Part shown: positions 10,145 to 18,022 of the stretch, piece after piece | Layout of the letters: each line of letters begins with the position of its first letter | Numbering within the stretch: position 1 is the first letter of the stretch | Origin: Ensifer sesbaniae | Lineage (GTDB): Bacteria > Pseudomonadota > Alphaproteobacteria > Rhizobiales > Rhizobiaceae | Direction: 5' to 3' | Assembly: GCF_013283665.1 (NCBI RefSeq) | Contig: NZ_JABEKU010000001.1 | Location: 1,302,001-1,366,000, forward strand | Length of the DNA stretch: 64,000 bases | Position numbers and translations under genes: made by a program | Notes under the pieces: model-generated | Databases searched by the model: none | Seen by the model: the letters and a program-made list of their open reading frames with translations, nothing else | What the model was told of the DNA's origin: nothing

Positions 10145-10193
10145 AGAGCATCCCGCTTTTCAAGTGGAATCGCTTGAAGCGGAAAGATGCTCT
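10145..10193 (+). repeat. Palindromic intergenic repeat (AGAGCATC type)
   Basis: This is a 49-bp element with outer arms AGAGCATC/GATGCTCT and inner arms CCGCTTTTCAAG/CTTGAAGCGG around a short loop. It looks like one of the short palindromes dispersed between rhizobial genes. A half-site, AGAGCATTCCGCT, occurs at about 48181 after acpS. Confidence 0.6.
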
Positions 10194-10205
10194 GGAAACG
10201 AGGTG

Positions 10206-10248
10206 TTAGAGCGACCTTAGTGCGTTCATCTGAACGCACGGCGTTCTA
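10206..10248 (+). repeat. Palindromic repeat abutting the left end of the first IS630 element
   Basis: This is an imperfect palindrome with outer arms TTAGAGCG/CGTTCTAG and a central hairpin TGCGTTCA/TGAACGCA. Its last two bases, TA at 10247-10248, form the left target site of the first IS, so the IS appears to have entered at the edge of this repeat. Confidence 0.55.
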
Positions 10249-11423
10249 GTCATCTGGAACTGAAGTTCATTACATTGTACGCTTTGCCTGTTCATGGGAG
10301 GTTGAGCAATGGCAAATGCGACTGGCCGACCGACGGCACCATTGATTTTGAGCGAGGCGGAGCGGGAGTATTTGGAGCGGCAGGTGCGTAAGCATCGCGT
10401 TGCTCGCTCCATGTCAGAGCGGTGCCGGATCATTCTTCGCTGTGCCGACGGAATTGCGAGCAAGGTCGTTGCCGGCGAACTCGGCGTGCATGAACATACG
10501 GTTGGCAAATGGCGGCGGCGCTTTCTTAAAGATCGGCTCGATGGCCTGCTCGACGAAGTTCGCCCTGGCCGGCCCCGCACGATCGGCGATGATCAGATTG
10601 CTGCTGTGATCGAGCGCACGCTGCGTTCTACGCCCACGGATGCGACCCATTGGTCGATCCGCTCGATGGCAGGAGCCGCTGGTTTTTCGCACACGACGAT
10701 CCGCCGGATATGGAACGCCTTCGGCCTGCAGCCCCATCGCACTGAGACGTTCAAGCTGTCCAGCGATCCCTTGTTCGTCGATAAGGTCCGCGACATCGTC
10801 GGTCTTTATCTGTCGCCTCCCAATCGGGCGCTGGTTCTCAGCGTGGACGAGAAGAGCCAAATCCAGGCGCTCGATCGCGAGCAGCCAGTGCTGCCGATGA
10901 TGCCTGGCATGCCTGAACGGCGTACCCATTCTTATGTTCGGCACGGCACGACGACATTGTTTGCAGCACTCGATGTCGCCTCCGGCTTTGTCATCGGCAA
11001 ATGCTACAAGCGGCATCGGGCCACCGAGTTCCTGGACTTCCTGAAGCAGATCGATGCGAACGTGCCGCCCGATTTGGACGTGCATATCGTGATGGACAAC
11101 TATGCAACGCATAAAACTGCATCGATCAAGAACTGGCTGATGCGGCGGCCACGCTACCACGTGCACTTTACGCCAACCTCGGCCTCCTGGATCAACCAGG
11201 TCGAACGCTGGTTTGCGGAATTGACCCGCAAGCAACTACGACGTGGCGTCCATACTTCGACAGCTCAACTCGAAGCCGACATCAAAAGCTTCATCGAGCG
11301 CCACAACAAAAACCCCAAGCCATATCGCTGGACCAAATCCGCAGACGACATTCTCGCATCCGTCAAGCGCTTCTGTCAGAAGGTCGACAACAGCTTATGA
11401 CACGAATTTCGGATTCAGATGAC
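10249..11423 (+). mobile_element. Complete IS630-family insertion sequence, element A
   Basis: The element is 1175 bp and bounded by imperfect terminal inverted repeats: GTCATCTGGAACTGAAGTTC on the left, and GTCATCTGAATCCGAAATTC reading inward from the right. It is flanked by TA on both sides (10247-10248 and 11424-11425), as expected for the TA target duplication of IS630/Tc1 relatives. It carries one intact transposase gene. Its right TA is also the left flank of the next element. Confidence 0.85.
10309..11400 (+). CDS. IS630-family transposase (element A)
   Basis: This transposase of 363 residues has an N-terminal helix-turn-helix region (about 20-80, with the KWRRRF motif) and a C-terminal DDE domain. 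The acidic triad is visible at D180 (SVDEKSQ), D263 ([10 protein letters not shown]) and E299 (NQVERWF). The 35-residue spacing of the last pair is typical of IS630. The frame is intact, and a GGGAGG ribosome-binding site lies 8 bp before the ATG, so the enzyme may be active. It is clearly related to, but distinct from, the transposase of the neighbouring element. Confidence 0.93.
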   Translation: MANATGRPTAPLILSEAEREYLERQVRKHRVARSMSERCRIILRCADGIASKVVAGELGVHEHTVGKWRRRFLKDRLDGLLDEVRPGRPRTIGDDQIAAVIERTLRSTPTDATHWSIRSMAGAAGFSHTTIRRIWNAFGLQPHRTETFKLSSDPLFVDKVRDIVGLYLSPPNRALVLSVDEKSQIQALDREQPVLPMMPGMPERRTHSYVRHGTTTLFAALDVASGFVIGKCYKRHRATEFLDFLKQIDANVPPDLDVHIVMDNYATHKTASIKNWLMRRPRYHVHFTPTSASWINQVERWFAELTRKQLRRGVHTSTAQLEADIKSFIERHNKNPKPYRWTKSADDILASVKRFCQKVDNSL

Positions 11424-12544
11424 TAGTGTCCTGATTCAGAAGTTTCTGCCGATTTGTTTTGCACATCGGCGATTTGCAGGGTTGCCAGGCAAAAGCGTTT
11501 GATGGTGGCGAGGATATCGTCTGCCGATTTGGTCCATCGGAACGGTTTGGGATCGGTGTTGACGGCGTCGATATAGGCGGTGATTGCCGCCTCCAATTCA
11601 GCGGTGGAGCGGTGCACGCCGCGCCGGATTTGCTTTTCGGTCAGGTTGGCAAAGAAGCGCTCGACCTGGTTGAGCCATGACGCCGCCGTCGGGGTGAAAT
11701 GAATGTGCCAGCGGGGCCGCTTGAGAAAGAAGCTGCGGATGGCGCTGGTCTTGTGGGTGGCGTAGTTGTCCATGACGATGTGGATATCAAGGTCTGGCGG
11801 CACGTTGGCTTCGATTTCGCGCAGGAATCTCAGGAATTCCTGCGCGCGGTGACGCTTGAAGCAGCGACCGATGATCTTGCCGGTGGCAGCGTCGAGCGCG
11901 GCGAAGAGCGAAAGTGTTCCATGCCGGGTGTAGTCGTGGCTGCGCCGCTCGATCTGGCCGGGCCGCATCGGCAACACCGGCTGGCTGCGATCGAGTGCCT
12001 GGATCTGGCTCTTCTCATCGACGCAGAGCACCAGCGCCCGCTCGGGCGGGTTGAGATAAAGGCCGACAATGTCGCGCACCTTCTCGACGAATAGCGCATC
12101 CGAAGACAGCTTGAAACTTTCGGCGCGATGCGGCTGCAGCCCGAAGGCCGTCCAGATGCGATGGATCGTCGAGGGCGCATGTCCGACCGCCCGTGCCATC
12201 GAACGCAGGCTCCAGTGGGTGGCGTCCGGCGGTGTCGTCTCCAGCGTCAACCGGATCGTCTCGGCGATCTCTTCGTCGCCGATCTGGCGCGGCGCGCCGG
12301 GACGCGGCTCGTCGTAAAGCCCATCGAGCCGCTGCTCGGCGAAACGCCGTCGCCATTTGGCCACCGTGTTCGGCATCGTGCCAAGCCGCGTGGCAATCTC
12401 CTTGTTCTCAACGCCGTCCGCGGCCATCAGCACGATCTGGGCCCGCCGCGCCAGGCCCTGCGCCGTGCCGCGGCGGCGAACCAATGTCTCCAGTTCACCG
12501 CGCTCCTCACCCGTCAAGACAATCGCAACCGCCGCTTTGCCCAT
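11423..12544 (-). CDS. IS630-family transposase (element B)
   Basis: This transposase of 373 residues has an N-terminal helix-turn-helix domain (KWRRRF near 64-69) and a DDE domain with D176 (CVDEKSQ), D259 ([10 protein letters not shown]) and E295 (NQVERFF). It runs convergently to the transposase of element A. AGGGGATG lies just before the ATG as a ribosome-binding site. Its stop codon lies in the last bases of element A and its C-terminal residues are read across the element boundary, so the natural end of this protein was probably changed when the two elements were joined. Confidence 0.93.
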   Translation of the reverse strand: MGKAAVAIVLTGEERGELETLVRRRGTAQGLARRAQIVLMAADGVENKEIATRLGTMPNTVAKWRRRFAEQRLDGLYDEPRPGAPRQIGDEEIAETIRLTLETTPPDATHWSLRSMARAVGHAPSTIHRIWTAFGLQPHRAESFKLSSDALFVEKVRDIVGLYLNPPERALVLCVDEKSQIQALDRSQPVLPMRPGQIERRSHDYTRHGTLSLFAALDAATGKIIGRCFKRHRAQEFLRFLREIEANVPPDLDIHIVMDNYATHKTSAIRSFFLKRPRWHIHFTPTAASWLNQVERFFANLTEKQIRRGVHRSTAELEAAITAYIDAVNTDPKPFRWTKSADDILATIKRFCLATLQIADVQNKSAETSESGH

Positions 12545-12601
12545 CGATCATCCCCTTCTCAAACAGGGAAAATGATCGCACAAATTTATCGATCAGGACA
12601 C
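11426..12601 (-). mobile_element. Complete IS630-family insertion sequence, element B
   Basis: The element is 1176 bp, with ends GTGTCCTGATTCAG (left) and GTGTCCTGATCGAT (reading inward from the right). The left flank is TA, shared with element A; the right flank is CA instead of TA. It begins two bases after element A ends, so one element inserted into the target duplication of the other. It carries one intact transposase on the minus strand. Confidence 0.82.
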
Positions 12602-12756
12602 CAGTTCGGCAGCAACGGGCTCACAGCCACGCGATGGGCGCGGCGCGCATCCTTCTTGGTGCTGAGAAGGGTGTATTCGCGCGAGGCGCGCACGGCAGTG
12701 CCAATGTCGGAGATCGAATCGAACAGGACCCTGAGGCTCGCGATGGGCTTCGTCAT
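12586..12756 (-). CDS. Small hypothetical protein whose 3' end runs into IS element B
   Basis: This is an open frame of 56 codons starting MTKPIASLRVLFDSISDIG, with AAAGGAACG 4 bp before the ATG. The first 51 residues are chromosomal; the last five (WCPDR) are encoded by the junction and the inside of element B. The chromosomal part ends ...LLPN. If the TA target is restored and joined to the left flank of element A, the next codon becomes TAG, so the ancestral gene probably stopped there at 51 residues. It lies 79 bp downstream of another small gene on the same strand. I do not recognise a family. Confidence 0.55.
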   Translation of the reverse strand: MTKPIASLRVLFDSISDIGTAVRASREYTLLSTKKDARRAHRVAVSPLLPNWCPDR

Positions 12757-12801
12757 GGTTTCGTTCCTTTCATCGTCGCCGGCTAATTATGCCGACTTGT
12801 G

Positions 12802-12831
12802 CACGCGATACGCGGTCAAGCGTATCGCGTG
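12802..12831 (-). other. Perfect stem-loop between two small genes
   Basis: The arms CACGCGATACG and CGTATCGCGTG form an 11-bp perfect stem with an 8-base loop, directly after the stop of the upstream small gene (12836). No U-tract follows in the minus-strand direction, so it is more likely an RNA-stabilising or processing hairpin, or a weak terminator, than a strong intrinsic terminator. Confidence 0.5.
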
Positions 12832-12835
12832 GGGA

Positions 12836-13012
12836 TCAGCGCTGGATGAAATCGGCGAAAATCTGCGCCGGACGGGTGGTCCGAGCAAGGCCGATCGCGG
12901 TCATCTGCTCATTGGCTGCCGTGCCGAAACGGTTGAACGGCGTCCGTTGGGCAGCACCGGTGTGACGGAGCGTCTCAAAGCTGCTGTGGATCGGACGAAA
13001 GCGGGCAGTCAT
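12836..13012 (-). CDS. Small hypothetical protein (58 aa)
   Basis: This frame starts MTARFRPIHSSFETLRHTG and ends FADFIQR. It was found by reading the minus strand; the frame is too short for most gene callers. An AAGGAATTG ribosome-binding site lies just before the ATG. There is no signal peptide and no Cys; it is rich in Arg and Thr. It lies first in a two-gene tandem with the IS-truncated small gene, and a stem-loop separates the two. About 175 bp of promoter-like, A+T-richer sequence containing repeated TGCG and TGCAA motifs lies upstream. The function is unknown. Confidence 0.5.
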   Translation of the reverse strand: MTARFRPIHSSFETLRHTGAAQRTPFNRFGTAANEQMTAIGLARTTRPAQIFADFIQR

Positions 13013-13187
13013 GGTTCAATTCCTTATCCATTCCTCCCGTGCCAGCATATTGCGCTGCAACATCGCGTTTTGCAATGCGTCATAATGCGCCGCTGATATG
13101 CGCAAACCGCATGGCTTTCTTCATTCTTTGTTCATAAAGCAGGCCGACGCGTTGGCGCCGTATGCGCGTAAGGCGTTTTGGTGCGGA

Positions 13188-14078
13188 TCAGCCGTGAATC
13201 CGGGCCTTGAAGGCAAGCAGGTCCTGCCAGGCGAAGCGCTTGTTGACCGGCGCGGTCACCAGATCCTGCGGGTGCAGGGTCGCAAGGGTCGGCACCGTGA
13301 TGCCGCCGATCGGAAGCTCGCGCCATTCGCCGCGAAGCTGATGGATCGTATCGCTGCCGCCGAAGAAGAAGCGGGCGGTGAAATTACCCAATAGAAGCAG
13401 GTGTTTGGGTTCTGCAAGGGCGATCTGGCGTTCGATGAAGGGACGGCAGATATCGGCCTCGCGGGCCGTCGGTACGCGGTTGCCAGGCGGGCGCCAGGGC
13501 ACGACATTGCTCAGCAGCACGTTTTCGCGGGCAAGACCGATGCCGGCGAGCATGCGGGTCAGCATCTCGCCGAGGCGTCCGGCAAAGGGCTGGCCGTCGC
13601 GATCGTCGTCGGCATAGGGCATCGGACCAACGACCATGATGCCGCTTGCCGAGTCGCCCTCGGCAAAGACGAGATTGCGGGCACTGTTTCTGAGGTTGCA
13701 GCCGGCAAAACCTTCCATCGCAACCCTGAGCTCGGCGAGCGATCGCGCCGATTCGGCGGCAAAGCGCGCCTCTTCGATCGCCTGCGCATCGGGAATGGCA
13801 ACGGCAGGGGCGCTGACGGCCGGAGCCGGTGCGCGGTTTTCCCGGGATTGTGGCGGGGCAGCCGCGGCTGTCTGGCGCGCTGCTGGTTGCGTGGCGGGCG
13901 CCTCCGCACGGTTGCTGGCCGTCGCGGTGCGCGCATTGCTGCGCGCCGCCTTCATGGCCTCGAACTCGGCGAAGCGGTCGACCGGCTCCTCTTCCAGCAG
14001 CCATTCGACACCCGCATCCGCATGGAAGGCGAGGAGGGCGGCAAGCTCAGCCGGAGAGAGGTCGTGGGCGGAAATCAT
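13188..14078 (-). CDS. Uracil-DNA glycosylase superfamily protein (family 4/5-like)
   Basis: This protein of 296 residues counting from the ATG at 14078 (a TTG lies 9 bp further out) belongs to the glycosylases that remove uracil from DNA. The first 110 residues are low-complexity and Ala/Pro-rich. The glycosylase fold fills the C-terminal 190 residues. The usual motif A (GEAPG then DEDRQG) reads VGPMPYADDDRDGQPFAG here, and the second active-site motif reads LHPQDL. Only one Cys (in FAGCNLRNSARN) is seen where iron-sulfur family 4 enzymes have a Cys pair, plus one in ADICRPFIE. It may therefore lack the cluster or be a divergent paralogue. The next gene upstream on the same strand is not co-transcribed from this side. 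Confidence 0.78.
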   Translation of the reverse strand: MISAHDLSPAELAALLAFHADAGVEWLLEEEPVDRFAEFEAMKAARSNARTATASNRAEAPATQPAARQTAAAAPPQSRENRAPAPAVSAPAVAIPDAQAIEEARFAAESARSLAELRVAMEGFAGCNLRNSARNLVFAEGDSASGIMVVGPMPYADDDRDGQPFAGRLGEMLTRMLAGIGLARENVLLSNVVPWRPPGNRVPTAREADICRPFIERQIALAEPKHLLLLGNFTARFFFGGSDTIHQLRGEWRELPIGGITVPTLATLHPQDLVTAPVNKRFAWQDLLAFKARIHG

Positions 14079-14166
14079 GGCCGCCAACCTAAACCATAAG
14101 CTGGCGGACCGGAACCGCTTTTCCGGCCCTCGGCATTCCTATCCAAGGTCATCGATGACGTCCGGT

Positions 14167-15465
14167 TCAAGCCGCATTCGCCGTCCAGTGGCCGATGTCC
14201 TCATGCTCCCCGATCAGCGCCAGGCCGTGGGCGATCGACAGCAGTTCGCCGCCGCTTTCGATGCGGTCGGCCTCGAAGCGACGCTCGAAGATGCTGCGCA
14301 CGGCAGGAACGAAAGACGTGCCGCCGGTCAAGAACACCTTGTCGATCGACCCGGGCGCCGTCGCGGTCGACTGCAGCACGTCGTCGAGTGCGCCTTCGAT
14401 GCGGGCGAGTTCCGGCGCGATCCAGCCTTCGAAATCGCTGCGGCGAACCGTTCGGCGCGACATTTCGCCGAGCGGGGCGAAATAGAATTCGGTCTCGTCT
14501 TCTTGCGACAGCCGCATCTTCGTCGCCGAGATCGCCTGATAGAGCGGGTAACCTTCGTCATGCTCGATCAGGTCGACAAAGGCTTCGAGCTTTTCCGGCT
14601 CCAGACTCTGGCGCACGAGCTGCTTCAGATCGGTGAAATCTTTCAATGTCTTGAAGATCGAAAGCTGATTCCAGCGACCGAAATTCGCGTAATAATTCGA
14701 CGGCACTTCAAGCAGCTTGTCGAAGCTCTTGAAGAGACTCCCCTTTCCGATGAGCGGCGAGACGACGTTGTCGATGATGCGGAAGTCGAAATGGTCTCCG
14801 GCGACACCCACGCCCGAATGGCCGATCGGCGTCGCCGTCAGGCGCCCGGCCTTGGTCTCGAATCGGATCAGCGAATAGTCGGTCGTACCGCCGCCGAAAT
14901 CGGCGACGAGGACCGTGGCGTCCTGCTTCAGGTTCTGGGCGAAGTAAAAAGCGGCCGCCACCGGTTCGTAGACGTAGTGCACCTCCGGGAAGCCGAAGGC
15001 AGAAAGGGCTGCGCCGTAGCGTTCCAGGGCGAGCGCCGGATCGGGGCTGGAGCCGGCGAAGTGCACCGGGCGGCCGACGACGATGCGGCTATACTGATCC
15101 ATCCAGCCGTCGCCGGCATAGTCGCGCAGCTTGGTCAGGAACACCCGCATCAGGTCCTCGAAGCTGTGGCGCTTGGCAAAGACCTGCGTGCCCTGGAAGA
15201 GGGGGCTTGCGGCAAAGGTCTTGATCGACTGCAGGAAACGACAGTCGCCCGGATTGTCGATGAAGGCGCGGATCGCGGCCTGGCCGGCCTCGACCTTCAG
15301 TGCCTGGGCACCAAGATTGGTGTCCTTCATGAAGGAAAGTGCGGTGCGCATGGCGTCGGTCGTGCCGGCAAGGCTGTCGAACCGCATCGAGTGGGTGGCG
15401 TCGCCGGCGGCAACGGCAAGCACGGAATTGGTGGTGCCGAAGTCGAAGCCCAGTGCCTTGGCCAT
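14167..15465 (-). CDS. Hsp70-family protein, YegD-like
   Basis: This 432-residue actin-fold ATPase of the DnaK superfamily contains only the nucleotide-binding domain and lacks the DnaK peptide-binding domain, like E. coli YegD. Phosphate-1 motif GFDFGTTNS is at residues 5-13, phosphate-2 motif VADFGGGTTDYS is near 200, and the adenosine motif FLTGGTSFVPAV is near 390. The start at 15465 is fixed by AAGGAGACC a few bases upstream and by the conserved MAKALGFDFGTTN. Clients are unknown. The gene ends about 90 bp from the start of the glycosylase-like gene on the same strand, so the two could share a transcript. Confidence 0.9.
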   Translation of the reverse strand: MAKALGFDFGTTNSVLAVAAGDATHSMRFDSLAGTTDAMRTALSFMKDTNLGAQALKVEAGQAAIRAFIDNPGDCRFLQSIKTFAASPLFQGTQVFAKRHSFEDLMRVFLTKLRDYAGDGWMDQYSRIVVGRPVHFAGSSPDPALALERYGAALSAFGFPEVHYVYEPVAAAFYFAQNLKQDATVLVADFGGGTTDYSLIRFETKAGRLTATPIGHSGVGVAGDHFDFRIIDNVVSPLIGKGSLFKSFDKLLEVPSNYYANFGRWNQLSIFKTLKDFTDLKQLVRQSLEPEKLEAFVDLIEHDEGYPLYQAISATKMRLSQEDETEFYFAPLGEMSRRTVRRSDFEGWIAPELARIEGALDDVLQSTATAPGSIDKVFLTGGTSFVPAVRSIFERRFEADRIESGGELLSIAHGLALIGEHEDIGHWTANAA

Positions 15466-15925
15466 ATGGTGGTCTCCTTGCGTCTGGCGTCGCTGCGCCG
15501 CCCGGAGCAAGCCGGCGGCGCGCAACGCAACATGAAATTTTGTCGGGCCATTTCCGCATGTCAGGCGGCCGGCACCGAAGGCGGCAGAAGACACGTCGTC
15601 CGGACGCCAGGGGGGCGCCTTCTCGAGTGCCGTTTGCAAATGGGATGAGCCGGCGCGAACCGCCGGAAGGGTGTGGCGGCCTCGTGGCATGGCTCTTCGG
15701 CAAAAGCAAGGCCGAATGGCTCATAGCGTCGGTACGCGACAAAATGGTGTATTTACGTTTACGTGCACGTCATATAGACATTTGCCCTAAACTCATGACC
15801 TCATGCGCAAAAGCGGGCATCGTCTGTCGCATCCCGGCTCGACAAGCCAAACTGCATTTGCCATGACGGCATGATATATCCTGGGAACTGAACCGGCAGA
15901 AGACCGGTGAGACTGGAGAGACCGT
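15466..15925. promoter_or_regulatory. Divergent intergenic region, hsp70-like gene / ETF-QO gene
   Basis: About 460 bp with no supported gene. It must carry promoters for both divergent genes. The segment around 15740-15790 is A+T-rich and the most likely promoter area. A GGAGAGACC ribosome-binding site precedes the ETF-QO start at its right edge. Confidence 0.4.
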
Positions 15926-17587
15926 ATGACCGAGCAAGATCTGCCCGAACGCGAGAGCATGGAGTTCGACGTCGTGATCGTCGGCGCGGGGCCGGCCGGT
16001 CTCGCGGCGGCGATCCGGCTGAAGCAGGTCAATCCGGAGCTTTCGGTGGTGGTGCTCGAGAAGGGCGCCGAGGTCGGCGCGCACATCCTGTCGGGTGCGG
16101 TCGTCGATCCGATCGGCATCGACCGGCTGCTGCCGGGCTGGCGTGAAGAGGCGGACCATCCGTTCAAGACCGACGTGACGGATGACCACTTCCTGTTCCT
16201 GGGCCCTGCCGGCTCGATCCGCCTGCCGAACGTCCTGATGCCGCCGCTGATGAACAATCACGGCAACTACATCGTTTCGCTCGGCAATGTCTGTCGCTGG
16301 CTGGCCACCAAGGCGGAGGAACTCGGCGTCGAGATCTATCCGGGCTTTGCCGCAACCGAAGTGCTCTACAACGACGAAGGTGCCGTCATCGGTGTCGCCA
16401 CCGGCGACATGGGCATCGAGCGCAATGGCGAGCCGGGCCCGAACTTCGCCCGCGGCATGGCGCTCTTGGGCAAATACACGCTGATCGGCGAGGGCGTGCG
16501 CGGCTCGCTCGCCAAGCAGCTGATCGCCAAGTTCAAACTCGACGAAGGGCGTGACGTCCAGAAATTCGGCATCGGATTGAAGGAGCTCTGGCAGGTCAAG
16601 CCGGAGAACCATCGGCCGGGCCTGGTGCAGCACTCCTTCGGCTGGCCGCTTGGCATGAAGACCGGCGGTGGTTCGTTCCTCTACCATCTCGAAGACAACC
16701 TGGTGGCCGTCGGCTTCGTCGTGCACTTGAACTACAAGAACCCCTATCTCTACCCGTTCGAGGAGTTCCAGCGCTTCAAGACCCATCCGGCGATCCGCGG
16801 CACCTTCGAGGGCGGCAAGCGGCTCTCCTATGGCGCGCGCGCGATCACCGAGGGCGGCTACCAGTCGGTGCCGAAGCTTTCCTTCCCGGGTGGCGCACTG
16901 ATCGGCTGTTCGGCCGGCTTCGTCAACGTGCCGCGCATCAAGGGCAGCCACAACGCCGTCCTGTCGGGCATTCTCGCGGCCGAGAAGCTGGCGGCGGCGA
17001 TCGCCAACGGTCGCGCCAATGACGAGCCGATCGAGATCGAACGTGGCTGGCGCGACAGCGCCATCGGCCAGGACCTGAAACGGGTCCGCAACGTCAAGCC
17101 GCTGTGGTCGAAGTTCGGCACGGCGGTGGGCGTCGCACTCGGCGGCTTGGACATGTGGACCAACCAGCTCTTCGGCTTCTCCTTCTTCGGCACGTTGAAG
17201 CACGGCAAGACCGATGCGCAGTCGCTCGAGCCGGCATCGCAGCATCAGAAGATCGACTATCCGAAGCCGGATGGCGTCTTGACCTTCGACCGGCTGTCCT
17301 CGGTGTTCCTGTCGAACACCAACCACGAGGAGGACCAGCCGATCCACCTGCAGGTCAAGGACATGGGGCTGCAGAAGCGCTCCGAGTACGACATCTATGC
17401 CGGTCCGTCGACGCGCTACTGTCCGGCCGGGGTTTACGAGTGGGTGGAGAAGGACGGCAAGCCGACCTTCGTCATCAACGCGCAGAACTGCGTGCACTGC
17501 AAGACCTGCGACATCAAGGATCCGAACCAGAACATCAACTGGGTGCCGCCGCAGGGTGGCGAGGGTCCGGTCTATCCAAATATGTGA
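15926..17587 (+). CDS. Electron transfer flavoprotein-ubiquinone oxidoreductase
   Basis: This membrane-associated flavoprotein of 553 residues passes electrons from ETF (fed by acyl-CoA and amino-acid dehydrogenases) to ubiquinone. The FAD dinucleotide motif VGAGPAGLAAAIRLKQ is near residues 17-32; the ubiquinone and ETF-QO regions follow. The C-terminal 4Fe-4S ferredoxin-like part has Cys ligands in CPAGVYEW and CVHCKTCDIKDPNQNINW, ending GPVYPNM as in the family. Length matches bacterial and mitochondrial ETF-QO. There are no ETF subunit genes nearby. A GC-rich terminator hairpin with a T-rich tail follows. Confidence 0.97.
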   Translation: MTEQDLPERESMEFDVVIVGAGPAGLAAAIRLKQVNPELSVVVLEKGAEVGAHILSGAVVDPIGIDRLLPGWREEADHPFKTDVTDDHFLFLGPAGSIRLPNVLMPPLMNNHGNYIVSLGNVCRWLATKAEELGVEIYPGFAATEVLYNDEGAVIGVATGDMGIERNGEPGPNFARGMALLGKYTLIGEGVRGSLAKQLIAKFKLDEGRDVQKFGIGLKELWQVKPENHRPGLVQHSFGWPLGMKTGGGSFLYHLEDNLVAVGFVVHLNYKNPYLYPFEEFQRFKTHPAIRGTFEGGKRLSYGARAITEGGYQSVPKLSFPGGALIGCSAGFVNVPRIKGSHNAVLSGILAAEKLAAAIANGRANDEPIEIERGWRDSAIGQDLKRVRNVKPLWSKFGTAVGVALGGLDMWTNQLFGFSFFGTLKHGKTDAQSLEPASQHQKIDYPKPDGVLTFDRLSSVFLSNTNHEEDQPIHLQVKDMGLQKRSEYDIYAGPSTRYCPAGVYEWVEKDGKPTFVINAQNCVHCKTCDIKDPNQNINWVPPQGGEGPVYPNM

Positions 17588-17618
17588 TATCGGTTGGTCC
17601 TCATGGAACGAAGAAGAG

Positions 17619-17648
17619 CGGCGCCGGTCTCCCGGCGCCGTTTCTCTT
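17619..17648 (+). terminator. Intrinsic terminator after ETF-QO gene
   Basis: The arms CGGCGCCGG (17619-17627) and CCGGCGCCG (17632-17640) form a 9-bp stem with a 4-base loop followed by TTTCTCTTT. Confidence 0.8.
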
Positions 17649-18022
17649 TCATACGCGGTCGACGAAGTCGGCGATGCGGGCGCCATCTCAGCCGCGCATT
17701 GCTTTTCGAACGCCCCGGCGACGCTATTTGGCCACCCGCTGCGGTAACCGGGTCCGGGTGTCACGCCATTACCAGCGCAGCAAACAGTCCTCACTCGCGC
17801 CTCAGAGTTGTTCAGGCATTGGGAAAGGCACTCGTTGACGCAAATGGAAAAGTCCTTGCCGGAAAACCCCGTTAGCTTTCATGGTGTCATCGGCTCGACG
17901 CCGACGAATCTGCAGGCTTTCGGTCCCTGTTGTTTCGAGTTGGACCGAGCTTGTGACGCTGTCGATCCCTGCGGTGAGATCGGCAGTGCGACGGGATGGA
18001 CCGCCAAAACAAGGGAACGGAA
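17649..18022. other. Intergenic region upstream of the betaine-type ABC binding protein gene
   Basis: About 370 bp with no gene I can support; short frames here lack ribosome-binding sites. It should hold the promoter and leader of the ABC genes. I could not identify a riboswitch or a named operator by eye. Confidence 0.35.

Noticed and set aside
15770-17794. Open frame of more than 670 codons antisense to the ETF-QO gene
   Set aside because: It mirrors the codon-position bias of the real gene, has no family features, and runs through the terminator.
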